Assembly (NCBI RefSeq): GCF_022701255.1
Contig: NZ_CP031705.1
Coordinates: 4,898,001-4,962,000 of the forward strand
Reading direction: 5' to 3'
DNA length: 64,000 nt
Origin: Microcoleus vaginatus HSN003
Lineage (GTDB): Bacteria > Cyanobacteriota > Cyanobacteriia > Cyanobacteriales > Microcoleaceae
Shown here: in pieces, positions 27,570-37,461 of the stretch
Numbering within the stretch: position 1 is the first letter of the stretch
Layout: every line of letters starts with the position of its first letter
The notes under the pieces: generated by a model
The model's database searches: none
What the model saw: the letters and a program-made list of their open reading frames with translations, nothing else
Told to the model about the DNA's origin: nothing
Position numbers and translations under genes: made by a program

Positions 27570-27740
27570 TAGTTATTAGTTATTAGTTGTTAGTTATTCG
27601 GCGCTTGAAATCCCTGCTACCCAGACAAAACCTGCAAGGCAAGGGTTAGGCAAACTCGGCTATTAAAATCGCTACTAAACAGACAAAACCCGCCTGCGCG
27701 GGTTGCATTAACTCTTAGTCGTCTTGGAGTGGACGAAAGT

Positions 27741-27803
27741 TTGTGTAGGAGCGATGAAAATCGCCCCTGTTAGGTTGTGTAGGAGCGATTTTCATCGCCC
27801 CTG
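27741..27803. repeat. paired 29-bp repeats with inverted cores, upstream of cpcE
   Basis: 27741-27769 and 27775-27803 share identical flanks, but the core GCGATGAAAATCGC of the first appears as its reverse complement in the second. Each core is itself near-palindromic, so the pair can fold in several ways. It lies in the 241-base cpcD-cpcE spacer. Confidence 0.8.
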
Positions 27804-27810
27804 AACCAAA

Positions 27811-28143
27811 CTATTGGTGATCACCCGAGGATTCATGGGATGATTCATGGGATGATTCATGGGATGATTCATGGGATGATTCATGGGATGATTCATGGGA
27901 TGATTCTGCACTCCCGCTTAAAGGATGAATGCTGACAATTTTCCCGCCCATGCGATTAATCCGCTGCATTTCTTGATTCATCCGATTGTAAGGCACGGTG
28001 ATAAATGTACTCGCGCTCGATCGAATCGAATAATCCACATTATTTGTTTCATCGCTTTGGCGCAAGCCGACAACTTCATACCGAAAGCAGCGACTAGCCG
28101 AAGCTGTATTGCCACTTATTCCAGCTACAATTTGACCCAACAT
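27811..28143 (-). CDS. cpcD: phycobilisome rod-capping linker CpcD with an added repeat tail
   Basis: 110 residues. Residues 1-80 are a CpcD domain ('VAGISGNTASASRCFRYEVVGLRQ', 'FITVPYNRMNQEMQRINRMGGKIVSIHPL'), which caps the distal end of phycocyanin rods. The family is usually about 80 residues. Here a ~27-residue tail of repeated Ser-Ser-His-Glu is added, encoded by a 12-base tandem repeat. The tail is hydrophilic with many His and Glu. It lies after the two rod linkers and before cpcE. Confidence 0.92.
   Translation of the reverse strand: MLGQIVAGISGNTASASRCFRYEVVGLRQSDETNNVDYSIRSSASTFITVPYNRMNQEMQRINRMGGKIVSIHPLSGSAESSHESSHESSHESSHESSHESSHESSGDHQ
27829..27900. repeat. 12-bp tandem repeat inside cpcD
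   Basis: Six copies of TGATTCATGGGA (five perfect, the first with one change) in the 3' end of cpcD. Because the unit is a multiple of three, copy changes lengthen or shorten the protein tail by four residues without frameshift. Confidence 0.95.
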
Positions 28144-28209
28144 AAGCTTCTTGGTAATTGGTGATTCTGACTGTTGACTGTTGACCCTTCGACTTCGCTC
28201 AGGGCATCG

Positions 28210-28291
28210 CTGTTGACTGTTGACTGTTGACTGTTGACTGTTGACTGTTGACTAAAAGCTAGTAACTGCCAACTGCCAACTGCCAACTGCC
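28210..28291. repeat. heptamer tandem repeats between cpcC and cpcD
   Basis: Six CTGTTGA units (28210-28251), then four AACTGCC units (28264-28291); two more CTGTTGA-like units lie near 28170. CTGTTGA units also occur at 37284-37311 before recF. Confidence 0.9.
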
Positions 28292-28297
28292 AACTGA

Positions 28298-29167
28298 CTA
28301 AATTGCAGTAATGCTGGCGATTTTTCCGCCCATGCGTTGAAATTTCTGCAGTTGCGAGGACAAATCCTCAACAGGTACGATGAAAGCCTTGCTGCTGCGG
28401 CGCACGCTGGGATAGCCGCCCGTGCGAATGCCGGAAACTTCCACGCGCAACAGCCGCCCTTCTTTGCCGTAAGCTGCCGCGCCACCGAAAGTGCTGCTGG
28501 GAGTTACGTTTCTAGCAGAAGGCCGATATGCCCAACCTTCGTTACCGCCAGAAGGCCCAACTACAGCCGTAGCGCTGTTAGTGCCGAGTTCGACAGCTAA
28601 GCGAGAGTTATTGCCTTCTAGTTGGGAAGTATCGCTGTTTGCATAGCCGCGATACAGGCGAAACATCCGGGTAAAACCAACGGTTTTTTGACCACGCTGG
28701 GTGTTAAAGCCGCGGTAGTAAGGTACGATACTCTCGCCGAAGTTTTCTTGATACTCTACTGAATCGATGTAAGAATCAATATCAGCGTCGTAGCCTTGTG
28801 TTTGATACAAATCTAAGTGCTCAACTACTTCAGATTCGTCGTAGGGAGCGCGACCGAGCAAGTGTTTGTAGTTTAGTTCGATCGTCCGAGTTTGGAAACT
28901 GTTGTAGAAAAACTTGGTTTTGTACAGTTCTGACTTAGCTACAGCGCGTACAAATTCTCGTACCGTCAAACTGCCGTCTCGCAGCAAAGACTCGGAACTT
29001 GTAAGTCGCTCGGATTTCATTAAATAGTCGTTGCCTAGCACCTGACGGTAAACCGCACGAATCACAGTTTCTACGTCGTCTTTGCTGTAGTTCGGGCGCA
29101 ATTCTACCTTGGGCGCATCGCTCAATGCGGATGTTCCCAGTCTGGACGCTGCTGTCGTAATCGCCAC
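28298..29167 (-). CDS. cpcC: phycobilisome rod linker polypeptide (CpcC type)
   Basis: 289 residues. An N-terminal Pfam00427-type linker domain (about 20-150) has '[31 protein letters not shown]' and '[25 protein letters not shown]'. A C-terminal CpcD-like domain ends '[28 protein letters not shown]'. It joins phycocyanin hexamers into rods and tunes their absorption. It is the second of two adjacent rod linkers, so it likely links the distal hexamer pair, though the order cannot be proven from sequence. Confidence 0.93.
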   Translation of the reverse strand: MAITTAASRLGTSALSDAPKVELRPNYSKDDVETVIRAVYRQVLGNDYLMKSERLTSSESLLRDGSLTVREFVRAVAKSELYKTKFFYNSFQTRTIELNYKHLLGRAPYDESEVVEHLDLYQTQGYDADIDSYIDSVEYQENFGESIVPYYRGFNTQRGQKTVGFTRMFRLYRGYANSDTSQLEGNNSRLAVELGTNSATAVVGPSGGNEGWAYRPSARNVTPSSTFGGAAAYGKEGRLLRVEVSGIRTGGYPSVRRSSKAFIVPVEDLSSQLQKFQRMGGKIASITAI

Positions 29168-29229
29168 CAGATTTTCTCCTAAATTATTAATGACAAAAGT
29201 TTAATGCTTGGTTGCACTTGAAATTTTTA

Positions 29230-29306
29230 GGACTAAGGATAATATGCCTCAAACTAGGGCGCGCACTGCGCGCCTGCTCAAAGTAGGGTGTGCACTGCAC
29301 ACCTTA
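29230..29306. repeat. two adjacent palindromes in the spacer between the rod linkers
   Basis: Near-palindromic units around 29258-29275 (GGGCGCGCACTGCGCGCC) and 29285-29303 (GGGTGTGCACTGCACACC) lie side by side. A related unit is found near 21580-21602 downstream of the aldolase gene. They may form hairpins that attenuate or process the operon mRNA. Confidence 0.7.
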
Positions 29307-29389
29307 CCTATACACATAAAATTGAAGAATTTTTTAGCCTTAGTCCTACTTTGCTAAAGACGTTTCAAAAAAACGTCAATACACAAACT

Positions 29390-30205
29390 TTAGGCTGTGG
29401 TAATACTTACCACTTTGCCGCCACGTTTGTTGATTTGCTGCAAGCGGCTCGAAAGTTGCTCGTAAGGCACAAGATATTCGGTAATTGTCCGCCGCACTTG
29501 AGGCGAAAACTTAGCCGCACCTTGCATTGCGGTGACTCGGTAGAGTTGGCCGCGAGAACCGCCGGAAGTCCCGCCAAGGGCTTTTCCGGTGGAGGCTGTG
29601 TGTATCGGCGAAGCCATATTTCTCGCTACTTCCCAAGTCAGCCGGGCTTTAGTTTGGTTTTGCGAGCGATCGCTCGAAGCAAAACCCCGGTATAGTTGAA
29701 ACATCCGGTTAAAACCGACGGTTTTTTGACCTCTTTGAGTCGCGAAACCGCGATAGTAAGGCACTACACTTTCGCCAAAATTTTCTTGATACTCAACTGA
29801 GTCAATGTAAGAATTGATTTCAGCTTCGTAGCCTTCTGCATTGTACAAATCAACGTGGAAAGCAATTTCCGACTCGTCGTAAGGAGCGCGGCCCAATAAA
29901 TGCTTATAATTAAGCTCAATTAACCGCGTTTGCGAGTTCGGATAAAAAAACTTTTTCCGATAGGTTTCGGAATGTGCAATTGACCGCACAAAATCTTTCA
30001 CTGAAATCTGCCCTTGCAGCAGCAGAGATTCAGCACTGGTAAGTCGTTCGCTCGACATTAAATACTCGTTGCCGAAAACTTGGCTATAAGCAGCGCGAAT
30101 TACTGCTTTCGCATCGTCTTGCGTCCAGTGGGGGCGCAGTTCTACTCGTCCCGCTTCTTCAAATGCTTTTATTCCCAACCGTTCTGCTGCACCTAATCCC
30201 GCCAT
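29390..30205 (-). CDS. cpcC: phycobilisome rod linker polypeptide (CpcC type, core-proximal position in operon)
   Basis: 271 residues, same architecture as its neighbour: linker domain ('[31 protein letters not shown]', '[25 protein letters not shown]') and CpcD-like C-terminus ('[28 protein letters not shown]'). The two linkers share most conserved blocks, indicating tandem duplication. It is preceded by the cpcA-distal hairpin that would limit its expression relative to cpcBA. Confidence 0.93.
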   Translation of the reverse strand: MAGLGAAERLGIKAFEEAGRVELRPHWTQDDAKAVIRAAYSQVFGNEYLMSSERLTSAESLLLQGQISVKDFVRSIAHSETYRKKFFYPNSQTRLIELNYKHLLGRAPYDESEIAFHVDLYNAEGYEAEINSYIDSVEYQENFGESVVPYYRGFATQRGQKTVGFNRMFQLYRGFASSDRSQNQTKARLTWEVARNMASPIHTASTGKALGGTSGGSRGQLYRVTAMQGAAKFSPQVRRTITEYLVPYEQLSSRLQQINKRGGKVVSITTA

Positions 30206-30282
30206 CTTTGCTTCTTCCTTTTTTGCTTTAAAAATTGAAAACTGCTTAAAAAAAGTATTTGCAAAACTAGGCTTCGATCGCA

Positions 30283-30346
30283 GATGCCCGGAATTCTAAA
30301 CAACCGCTAACACTTAAGCTAACAGCAGCTTACAATTCCGGGCATC
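30283..30346 (-). terminator. stem-loop after cpcA (likely attenuator/processing hairpin)
   Basis: Perfect 13-base arms (GATGCCCGGAATT and complement) at 30283-30295 and 30334-30346 with a 38-base loop, 9 bases after the cpcA stop. No T-run follows. Such a hairpin after cpcBA would explain the excess of phycocyanin subunits over linkers, as known in other cpc operons. Confidence 0.8.
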
Positions 30347-30354
30347 ACGCAAAT

Positions 30355-30843
30355 CTAGCTTAGAGCGTTGATTGCGTAGTCGATGTAGGAATTCGCTTCA
30401 GTTGCAGCGTCGCCACTGAGACCGTGGTTGCCTTTGATGTACTTGAGGGCTTCAACGTACCAGCTAGGAGACAATTCAAATGTCCGGTTGATTTCGTCAA
30501 CACCTGCAATCAGGTACTCGTCCATCGGACCGGTGCCGCCTGCAACTAAGCAGTAGGTGACCATGCGGAGGTAGTAGCCGATGTCGCGAGAGCACTTCGC
30601 TTTACCTGTTGGGGTAGAAGCGTAGTTGGGGCCTTGCATTTGTTGGGTGTACGGGAATTTGTTGTACACAGCTTGAGCTGCACCGTCGATCAAGCGCTGA
30701 GAATTGGCGGTCAACGCTTTGGCTGCTTCCAAACCTGCTGCTGCTTGGCGGAAACGGCCGAAGGCGACTTGTAGTTCAGTGCTGCTCAGGAAACGGCCTT
30801 GAGAATCGGCTGCTGTTACTGCTTCAGTCAAAGGGGTTTTCAT
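30355..30843 (-). CDS. cpcA: C-phycocyanin alpha subunit
   Basis: 162 residues, canonical length. '[34 protein letters not shown]' start and chromophore Cys84 in '[15 protein letters not shown]'. A globin-like bilin protein that pairs with CpcB to form the phycocyanin discs of phycobilisome rods. Lyase CpcE/F attaches its bilin. 102 bases after cpcB. Confidence 0.97.
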   Translation of the reverse strand: MKTPLTEAVTAADSQGRFLSSTELQVAFGRFRQAAAGLEAAKALTANSQRLIDGAAQAVYNKFPYTQQMQGPNYASTPTGKAKCSRDIGYYLRMVTYCLVAGGTGPMDEYLIAGVDEINRTFELSPSWYVEALKYIKGNHGLSGDAATEANSYIDYAINALS

Positions 30844-30945
30844 TGTTCTGGTTTCTCCCTAATGTTGTGTTGTTTTTGTACAAAAATGATTGTTTGCAAA
30901 AATGCGATGCTCGCTTCTTTACAAGAAATGTTCGCTTGGCTATTT

Positions 30946-31464
30946 TTAGCCGACTGCATTAGCTGCGCGGTCGAAGTAGCTGCCGATTTCAGACATCAGC
31001 GAGCTGCAATCACCACGGGTAACACCGTTGGGGTCGTTAGCGAGCGCGATTGCTGCTTCTTTCATTTTTTGCACACCGGCTGCAACTGAGCCACCGGGAA
31101 CTCCCAGAGCTTGGTATGTTTCACGCAGACCGTTCAAGCAGCGGTCGTCCAAAACGCTGGCGTCGCCTGCAAATGTTGCATAGGTGACGTAGCGCAAGAT
31201 GATTTCCATATCGCGCAAGCAAGCTGCCGCGCGGCGGTTGGTGTACGCATTGCCACCAGGAGCGATCAGTTGCGGCTGTTCGGCGAACAGGGCGCGAGCT
31301 GCATTGGCTACGATGCTGGATGCGTTGCCGGTGATGCGGTTTACTGCGTCAATCCGCTTGTTAGCGTCCGAAACCATGCTGCTGAGAGCATCTAGTTGAC
31401 CCGGAGCTAGAAATTCGCCCCGAGCGTCAGATTGGGAAACCACTTTTGTAAATGCGTCAAACAT
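30946..31464 (-). CDS. cpcB: C-phycocyanin beta subunit
   Basis: 172 residues. Bilin-binding Cys82 lies in '[16 protein letters not shown]' and Cys153 in '[15 protein letters not shown]'; the methylated Asn72 region is 'GGNAYTNRR'. First gene of the cpc operon, with a good ribosome site (AGGAGAG, about 7 bases upstream of the ATG) and a ~200-base leader. Confidence 0.97.
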   Translation of the reverse strand: MFDAFTKVVSQSDARGEFLAPGQLDALSSMVSDANKRIDAVNRITGNASSIVANAARALFAEQPQLIAPGGNAYTNRRAAACLRDMEIILRYVTYATFAGDASVLDDRCLNGLRETYQALGVPGGSVAAGVQKMKEAAIALANDPNGVTRGDCSSLMSEIGSYFDRAANAVG

Positions 31465-31665
31465 GAAACAACTCTCCTACTTGAGTTAATTGAGTTTGGT
31501 TGCGGTATAAAACCGTTAAGTTAAATTTGTTCAGGCTGTTAAGCCTGCCAGGGTTGAAGGTAGACGCCAGCTACTACACTTGCCGGCTCGTTCTCTCCCT
31601 TTCCGCTACCTGCACTATTGTTACAGTGCAACGGAGGATTAAGAAACCTTAGAAAATTTTACACC

Positions 31666-31694
31666 TTTTATGAGATTGCGACAAACCTTGTCAA
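31666..31694 (-). promoter_or_regulatory. candidate cpc operon promoter
   Basis: On the minus strand TTGACA (complement of 31689-31694) is followed after 17 bases by ATAAAA (31666-31671). This is a near-consensus sigma-70 promoter about 200 bases before cpcB. The long leader is typical of cpc operons. No transcription start is shown by the sequence itself. Confidence 0.55.
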
Positions 31695-31699
31695 TCAGT

Positions 31700-32600
31700 G
31701 TTTTGGTTAACTTTGGCCTGTCGTTTCAACCCTCTGATAATCTTTATACAATGCTCGTCCGTCTTTGTTTATTACAAATTATTACAGAAACTTATCTCTC
31801 TAAGAAGGTAAATATCGGGGGGGTAAATGCGGGCAAAACTCCTTCCTAGGGTAGATGCGCGATAGCATGAAAAAAGGAAGAGTTTGCTTCGAGCGCCCCT
31901 GCAGTGGGGGTGGAACCGCCCCAAACCCTCCCGTCGCCCGATCGCCTTTGTTGGCTTTCTTTGGAAAAGCCGAATTGTTAAGAAGTATTAAGTAAATTTA
32001 AGTTTTCGTAAAAGAAGCCTGGGGGAATAGGGAAAAAAGCAAAAATTCTGCCCCATGTCAGGATGGCAGCAGAATTGGGTGTGGGCACAATCCCAAAGAT
32101 TGTGAACCCGATCGCCACAGCCTCAGCTTTTGCCGGAAATATCAGCATTTAGCGACAAAACTCAGCCGTTGGAAGTTGAAAGACCGGGCCCGGTCTTTCA
32201 TAACGCGGGGATTCTTGTATCACAGGCAGTCATTGAACTTGACGCCATAGCCAGCATCTATCTACTGTGTGTCCCCGCAGCGGTTGCAAAAAAATTTTCT
32301 TCATCTATCTATGTTTGTTCTATCTTCTGCTTCCCACAGGCTAGTCGCACAGAAGCGTGTGGGAAGCTGAGCATTGTCGGTGGTGAGAAAACCAACAGAG
32401 GCGATCGACACCTTTTACCGCAGCGCCATTTTTCTTTTAACAATTGGAAATAGACGGGTTCGGATACGCGCGTTTTATGACGTTTTTTTTAAGGAAGGTA
32501 GGTTTTGACCTGCGGCGCACGCTTGCATCCCCGGACTAAAGTCACTCTTGCTCTCGGCTTCTTTTGTGTGTAAAAGCCGAAGGGATTGCTAATTTTTAGT
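31700..32600. other. long non-coding region upstream of the cpc operon
   Basis: About 900 bases with no credible gene; the 107-codon frame at 32130-32453 has no family resemblance and crosses palindromes. It contains a 24-base perfect palindrome (32177-32200) and a hairpin with arms GCTTCCCACA and TGTGGGAAGC (32329-32338 and 32358-32367). It may hold distal cpc regulatory sites or repeat elements. Confidence 0.6.
32177..32200. repeat. 24-bp perfect palindrome
   Basis: Twelve-base arms with no spacer, centre GGGCCC. No T-run follows, so it is not a typical terminator; it could be an operator or a decayed repeat. Confidence 0.85.
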
Positions 32601-32601
32601 A

Positions 32602-33945
32602 TTGACACTCCCCGGCCTGAAGGCACGAGGATTCTTTCTTCAATCAGTCGATTTGCTCGTTGATGCTGCCACCAACAAGTAGAGATCGCTCTGTCCGAAA
32701 GCGTTAATTTCGGTGTGCCCCACCGTATTTAAATTAATTGCTGCCTGCTTCAACCCTTTGGCTAAAATATTTCGACCTGCATTATGATCGCGATCTAAAA
32801 CTGTACCGCAACCACAAATATGGGTTCTAGTTGATAGGGTTTTCTTAACAAGATTCCCGCATCCCGAACAATTTTGCGACGTGTATTGAGGTGGAACAGC
32901 GACCACTATCTTACCGTACACTTTTCCATAATATTCTAGCCATTGGGCAAATTGTGACCACGCTGCATCGCTAATCGATTTAGCAAGCTTGCGATTCTTA
33001 ATCATGTTCTTCACCTGAAGGTCTTCGTAGGCTACAAAATCGCTAGATTTTACTACGCACAACGCCGTCTTAATGGCGAAGTCTTTGCGCTGTCTACTGA
33101 CCTTCAGGTGTTTTCTTCCTAACTCATTAACCGCTTTCTTGCGATTTCTAGAACCTTTCTTTTTTCGGGAAACTCGCTTTTGCGCTCTTCTGAGTGCTTT
33201 TGCGCTCTTGCGAAGATAGCGAGGATTGGGAACAGTGTCACCATTGCTATCAGTATAGAAATGGTTTAGCCCAACATCTATTCCAACAGCTTCACCAGTC
33301 AGAACGGATTCCTCTTTTCGTTCCACATTTATGCAAAACTGGGCGAAATAACCGTCGGCACCACGAATAACTCTGATTCTTTTAATCTCATCAGGTGCAT
33401 AATAATGCAAGTCACGACTGCCAACTAGCTTAAACTTTCCCGCAGCAAAGCCGTCCTTAAAGGTCAGGCATCTTTTGTCGGCCGAAAGCGCCCACCCTGT
33501 TGTCTTGTATTCGACGGAACGAGTATGTTTCTTAAAAAGTGGAAATCCTTTTTTCCCTGGTTTCTTGGCCTTGCAATTTGCAAAAAAACGTTGAATAGCA
33601 AAAATGGCACGTTGGGCCGAAGCTTGACGCGCCATTGAGTTAAGTTTGCCTGCCCATTCAAACTCTTTTGCCATAATGGCGCATTGTTTGTATAGGTCTA
33701 CCAACTTACATCCTTGATTCTCGATCCAGTATTTAAGAGTTTTGTTTCTGACAAATTGAGCTGCCCTGATCATTTCGTCAATGACCCGGTATTGCTGTGC
33801 TTTGCCTTTTAATTTGAACTCTATTACTATCATGCAATGATGGTATCCCATCCAGGAATCACTATGTCTATAAATGGGTTTATTTAATAAATTCTTTGCA
33901 TTTATAGTGGAAATTAAAGCCGTCCTAGAAGGACGGGGCTTTAGA
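32602..33945 (-). mobile_element. IS200/IS605-type element with tnpB only
   Basis: On the minus strand the 3' end after tnpB carries the conserved end 'CTTCAGGCCGGGGAGTGTCAA' region (32602-32630). The 5' side has a hairpin (AAAGC-CGTCC / GGACG-GCTTT around 33916-33942). No terminal inverted repeats and no target duplication are expected for this family. There is no tnpA, so it is a non-autonomous or orphan TnpB element. Confidence 0.8.
32640..33833 (-). CDS. tnpB: RNA-guided endonuclease TnpB (OrfB_IS605, zinc ribbon)
   Basis: 397 residues from ATG 33833 ('MIVIEFKLKGKAQQYR'); 33851 ('MGYHHCMIV') is an alternative, and the longer upstream open frame looks non-coding. RuvC-like residues: Asp in 'VGIDVGLNHF', Glu in 'FVAYEDLQVKNM', Asp in 'VLDRDHNAGRNIL'. 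The zinc ribbon is 'CSGCG...CGCG'. All catalytic residues are intact. TnpB enzymes cut DNA guided by an omega RNA made from the element's right end, promoting element retention. The RNA would end at about 32602 and take its guide from bases just below that. Confidence 0.9.
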   Translation of the reverse strand: MIVIEFKLKGKAQQYRVIDEMIRAAQFVRNKTLKYWIENQGCKLVDLYKQCAIMAKEFEWAGKLNSMARQASAQRAIFAIQRFFANCKAKKPGKKGFPLFKKHTRSVEYKTTGWALSADKRCLTFKDGFAAGKFKLVGSRDLHYYAPDEIKRIRVIRGADGYFAQFCINVERKEESVLTGEAVGIDVGLNHFYTDSNGDTVPNPRYLRKSAKALRRAQKRVSRKKKGSRNRKKAVNELGRKHLKVSRQRKDFAIKTALCVVKSSDFVAYEDLQVKNMIKNRKLAKSISDAAWSQFAQWLEYYGKVYGKIVVAVPPQYTSQNCSGCGNLVKKTLSTRTHICGCGTVLDRDHNAGRNILAKGLKQAAINLNTVGHTEINAFGQSDLYLLVAASTSKSTD

Positions 33946-34196
33946 CCCCAATTTTTGGTAAGGTGGATAGGTGCTATCAGCCGTAGGCCTACAAACGGCG
34001 CGATCGAGCCACCAGACGCAGTGAAGTTAAAAGCTTTTTGCTTCCCCGGCATCGAACCGCCCAAAACGAGTCCCAAGTTAAACAGTTTTTGATTCAGAAC
34101 TCAAAACTTAAAAGTCTCTGGCTGTAATCAGCCACATCCATCGGCTGTAGCTGTCCGGCCTGATTCGCCTAATTTCCCCATGCGCGATCGTAATTT

Positions 34197-37016
34197 ATGT
34201 CTTCAACTTCTCCCTCTTCTTGGCACACCGTAGCAATTGACAAAACTCTCCAGCAGCTAAGCAGCAACAAAGAGGCTGGCTTGAGCAGCCAACAAGTGTC
34301 AGAACGGTTGCAGCAATACGGCCCCAACGAACTCGAAGAAACAGGAGGCCGCAGTCCGTGGTCGATTTTTGTCGATCAGTTCACCAACATCATGTTGTTG
34401 ATGCTGATGGGTGTGGCCGTGATTTCGGCTTTTTTGGACATTCGGTCAAATACTTTTCCCAAAGATGCGATCGCCATTTTTGCGATCGTCATACTCAACG
34501 GCATTCTCGGCTATTTCCAAGAAAGCAGCGCCGAAAAAGCCCTCGCAGCGCTCAAAAACCTCGCTTCTCCCCTCGTCCGAGTCCTGCGGGACGGCAAAAC
34601 TTCGGAAATAGCAGCCAAAGAACTCGTACCCGGAGACGTGATGCTGTTGGAGGCTGGGGTAAAAATAGCAGCAGACGCACGCTTGATCGAAACATCAAAT
34701 CTGCAAGTCAGAGAATCGGCTTTGACAGGAGAAGCTCTAGCAGTAACCAAGCAAGCCAATCTAGAACTTCCCGAAGATGCTTCCTTGGGCGATCGACTCA
34801 ACCTGATTTTTCAAGGGACAGAAGTTGTTCAGGGACGAGCAAAGGCGATCGTCACCAACACCGGAATGCAAACTGAACTGGGCAAAATTGCCACCATGCT
34901 TCAGTCAGTAGAAACCGAACCGACTCCCCTGCAACAGCGGATGAGCCAGTTGGGAAATGTTCTAGTCTCCGGTGCCCTAACCTTAGTCGCAATAGTCGTC
35001 ATCGGCGGCATGATTACCTTCCAAAACGGCGGCATCGGGTTCGATACCAGCAGGTTTGAAGAGTTGTTAGAAGTTTCTCTCAGCATGGCTGTGGCTGTGG
35101 TTCCCGAAGGACTCGCAGCAGTCGTGACAGTTACTCTGGCACTCGGAACTAGGCGCATGGTGAAGCGAAACGCCCTGATTCGCAAACTGCCTGCGGTTGA
35201 AACTTTGGGTTCGGTAACTACCATTTGTTCTGACAAAACAGGTACTCTGACTCAAAATAAAATGGTAGTTCAGCTAGTGTCTACGGGCGACTGCACAGTC
35301 GCCGTCGCAGGATCTGGCTATGCGCCGATCGGAGATTTTACCGATCGCCTGACAGCGGCCAAAATTAATAATTTAGAGGAATATCCAGAACTCGAATCTT
35401 TATTAATTGCCTGTGCAGTTTGCAACGACGCAGTGTTGCAACAAGAAAAGCAAGAATGGCAGATTTTAGGCGACCCCACAGAAGGAGCTCTGCTGTGTGT
35501 AGCAGGAAAAGCAGGCATTTATAAAGAAAAACAGTCTCAATTGCTGCCGCGGACGGCGGAATTTCCTTTTTCTTCCGAACGCAAGCGGATGAGCGTAATT
35601 TGCGAAGTGCCCGGCCGATCGGGAAATTCGGGATTTCCCGCACCACAAGGACAGCAGTCGAATTATTTGATGCTGACCAAAGGCTCTCCAGAGTTGACTT
35701 TGGAGCGCTGCAAAGGCATTATAGTCGGCGATCGAGTACAACCTTTAACGCAGGAAATGCGCGATCGCATCCTCGCCGAAAACAACAACATGGCAAGCGG
35801 CGGTTTGCGAGTCCTCGGGTTTGCATACAAACTCTGGGAAAACGTGCCGCCCGAAGGTTCTGAGGAAACCAGCGAACAAGACATGATTTGGCTGGGACTC
35901 GTCAGTATGCTCGACGCCCCGCGCCCGGAAGTACGGGAAGCAGTGGTGAAGTGCCGCAATGCAGGCATTCGGGTGGTGATGATTACAGGAGACCACCAAT
36001 TGACTGCAAAGGCGATCGCCTACGATTTAGGTATTGCTAATGAAGGCGATCAAGTTCTCACCGGTCAAGAATTAGAAAAGCTCAGCCAAGAACAACTCAA
36101 ACAGCAAGTCGAACAGGTTAGCGTTTACGCCCGCGTTTCCCCCGAACACAAATTGCGAATAGTCCAAGCTTTGCAAAGTTGGGGCAAATTTGTCGCGATG
36201 ACCGGCGACGGAGTTAACGACGCCCCCGCCTTGAAACAAGCCGATATCGGCATCGCCATGGGGATTACCGGCACCGATGTCAGCAAAGAAGCTAGCGATA
36301 TGGTGCTTCTCGACGACAACTTCGCAACTATTGTCGCCGCCGCTGAAGAAGGGCGAGTAGTTTATAGCAATATTCGCCGCTTTATTAAATACATTTTGGG
36401 CAGCAACATCGGCGAAGTTTTGACAATTGCCGCCGCACCTTTAATGGGTTTGGGAGGAGTGCCGCTGACCCCGCTGCAAATTTTGTGGATGAACTTAGTA
36501 ACAGACGGCGTTCCTGCTTTGGCCTTGGCTGTGGAACCGGGGGAACCGAACGTGATGAAAAAGCCTCCTTTCAGTCCGCGAGAAAATATTTTTGCGCGGG
36601 GTTTGGGTTCTTACATAATTCGGATCGGAATTATTTTTGCAATTTTGACGATCGCCATGATGTCCTGGGCTTACGGATATACTCACTCTCCCGGACACCG
36701 CAATCCAGATGCTTGGAAAACAATGGTGTTTACAACTCTTTGTTTGGCACAAATGGGTCACGCGATCGCAATTCGGTCTAACACTCAGCTAACTATTGAG
36801 TTAAATCCCTTCACTAATGTTTTTGTGTGGGGGGCTGTAATTGTGACTACTATTATGCAATTGATGCTAATTTACGTTCCGCCGCTGAGAGCTTTTTTCG
36901 GCACTCATTATTTAACGGCGTTTGAATTGATGGTTTGCTTCGGTTTCAGCGCCCTGATGTTTGTCTGGATTGAAATGGAAAAACTGTTCGTGCGCTTTTA
37001 CAAATCTAGAAAGTAG
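34197..37016 (+). CDS. P-type cation-transporting ATPase (Ca2+-type)
   Basis: 939 residues, type II P-ATPase. Order: N-terminal cation ATPase domain ('[18 protein letters not shown]'), actuator with 'LTGEALAV' (TGEA), TM4 '[17 protein letters not shown]', phosphorylation motif '[14 protein letters not shown]', nucleotide domain ('[11 protein letters not shown]'), hinge '[22 protein letters not shown]', and about ten membrane helices in all. TM4 has PEGLA instead of PEGLP. It likely exports Ca2+ (or Mn2+) from the cytoplasm. No regulatory gene adjoins. Confidence 0.92.
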   Translation: MSSTSPSSWHTVAIDKTLQQLSSNKEAGLSSQQVSERLQQYGPNELEETGGRSPWSIFVDQFTNIMLLMLMGVAVISAFLDIRSNTFPKDAIAIFAIVILNGILGYFQESSAEKALAALKNLASPLVRVLRDGKTSEIAAKELVPGDVMLLEAGVKIAADARLIETSNLQVRESALTGEALAVTKQANLELPEDASLGDRLNLIFQGTEVVQGRAKAIVTNTGMQTELGKIATMLQSVETEPTPLQQRMSQLGNVLVSGALTLVAIVVIGGMITFQNGGIGFDTSRFEELLEVSLSMAVAVVPEGLAAVVTVTLALGTRRMVKRNALIRKLPAVETLGSVTTICSDKTGTLTQNKMVVQLVSTGDCTVAVAGSGYAPIGDFTDRLTAAKINNLEEYPELESLLIACAVCNDAVLQQEKQEWQILGDPTEGALLCVAGKAGIYKEKQSQLLPRTAEFPFSSERKRMSVICEVPGRSGNSGFPAPQGQQSNYLMLTKGSPELTLERCKGIIVGDRVQPLTQEMRDRILAENNNMASGGLRVLGFAYKLWENVPPEGSEETSEQDMIWLGLVSMLDAPRPEVREAVVKCRNAGIRVVMITGDHQLTAKAIAYDLGIANEGDQVLTGQELEKLSQEQLKQQVEQVSVYARVSPEHKLRIVQALQSWGKFVAMTGDGVNDAPALKQADIGIAMGITGTDVSKEASDMVLLDDNFATIVAAAEEGRVVYSNIRRFIKYILGSNIGEVLTIAAAPLMGLGGVPLTPLQILWMNLVTDGVPALALAVEPGEPNVMKKPPFSPRENIFARGLGSYIIRIGIIFAILTIAMMSWAYGYTHSPGHRNPDAWKTMVFTTLCLAQMGHAIAIRSNTQLTIELNPFTNVFVWGAVIVTTIMQLMLIYVPPLRAFFGTHYLTAFELMVCFGFSALMFVWIEMEKLFVRFYKSRK

Positions 37017-37095
37017 TGTTAAGGGCTGATGAATACTGAGCGATGTTTCCTTATTAGCTAGAACCCTCGCAGGCAATATTCTCTCTTCACATCCG

Positions 37096-37311
37096 CCAGG
37101 GGTTTCAACCCCTGGGTGAAAGCCAAAGTCATCGCTATGAAGACTAAAGAGATTTTGTCACAATAAAACATTTATTACTTCGTTATAATGTCATTGCGAT
37201 CGCAACGCTCGGCGAAAATCGCAATCGTAAAGGCGCTCGGTTGCCAACCTGTAATATCAATTCCGGTTGCACCGGAATTATTGTTGACTGTTGACTGTTG
37301 ACTGTTGACTG
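37096..37311. repeat. hairpins and heptamer repeats upstream of recF
   Basis: Within the 445-base gap (37017-37461) there are three structures: a perfect 9-bp-stem palindrome (37096-37115), a hairpin with arms AATTCCGGT/ACCGGAATT (37259-37279), and four TTGACTG units (37284-37311). The second hairpin resembles the longer one at 61626-61656. There is no gene in this gap. Confidence 0.8.
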
Positions 37312-37461
37312 TTGAGTCGGGGTCGAAAAACTGAATGGTTGAGTGTTAACTGTTGACGCGATTTTATTATTCCGATGCAACCGGAAACGATATAAGGTGC
37401 GCCCGATCGTACACCATACTATGACTGTATTACCAATTACCAATTACCAATTACTAATATT

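Noticed and set aside
27829..27900. Regular 12-bp repeats considered as a CRISPR array
   Set aside because: Units are contiguous without spacers and lie in frame within cpcD.
32130..32453. 107-codon frame in the region upstream of the cpc operon
   Set aside because: It crosses a perfect palindrome and a hairpin, with low-complexity translation and no recognisable motif.
33852..34076. N-terminal extension of TnpB
   Set aside because: It covers the element's left-end hairpin and flanking DNA; the family start is at 33833 or 33851.
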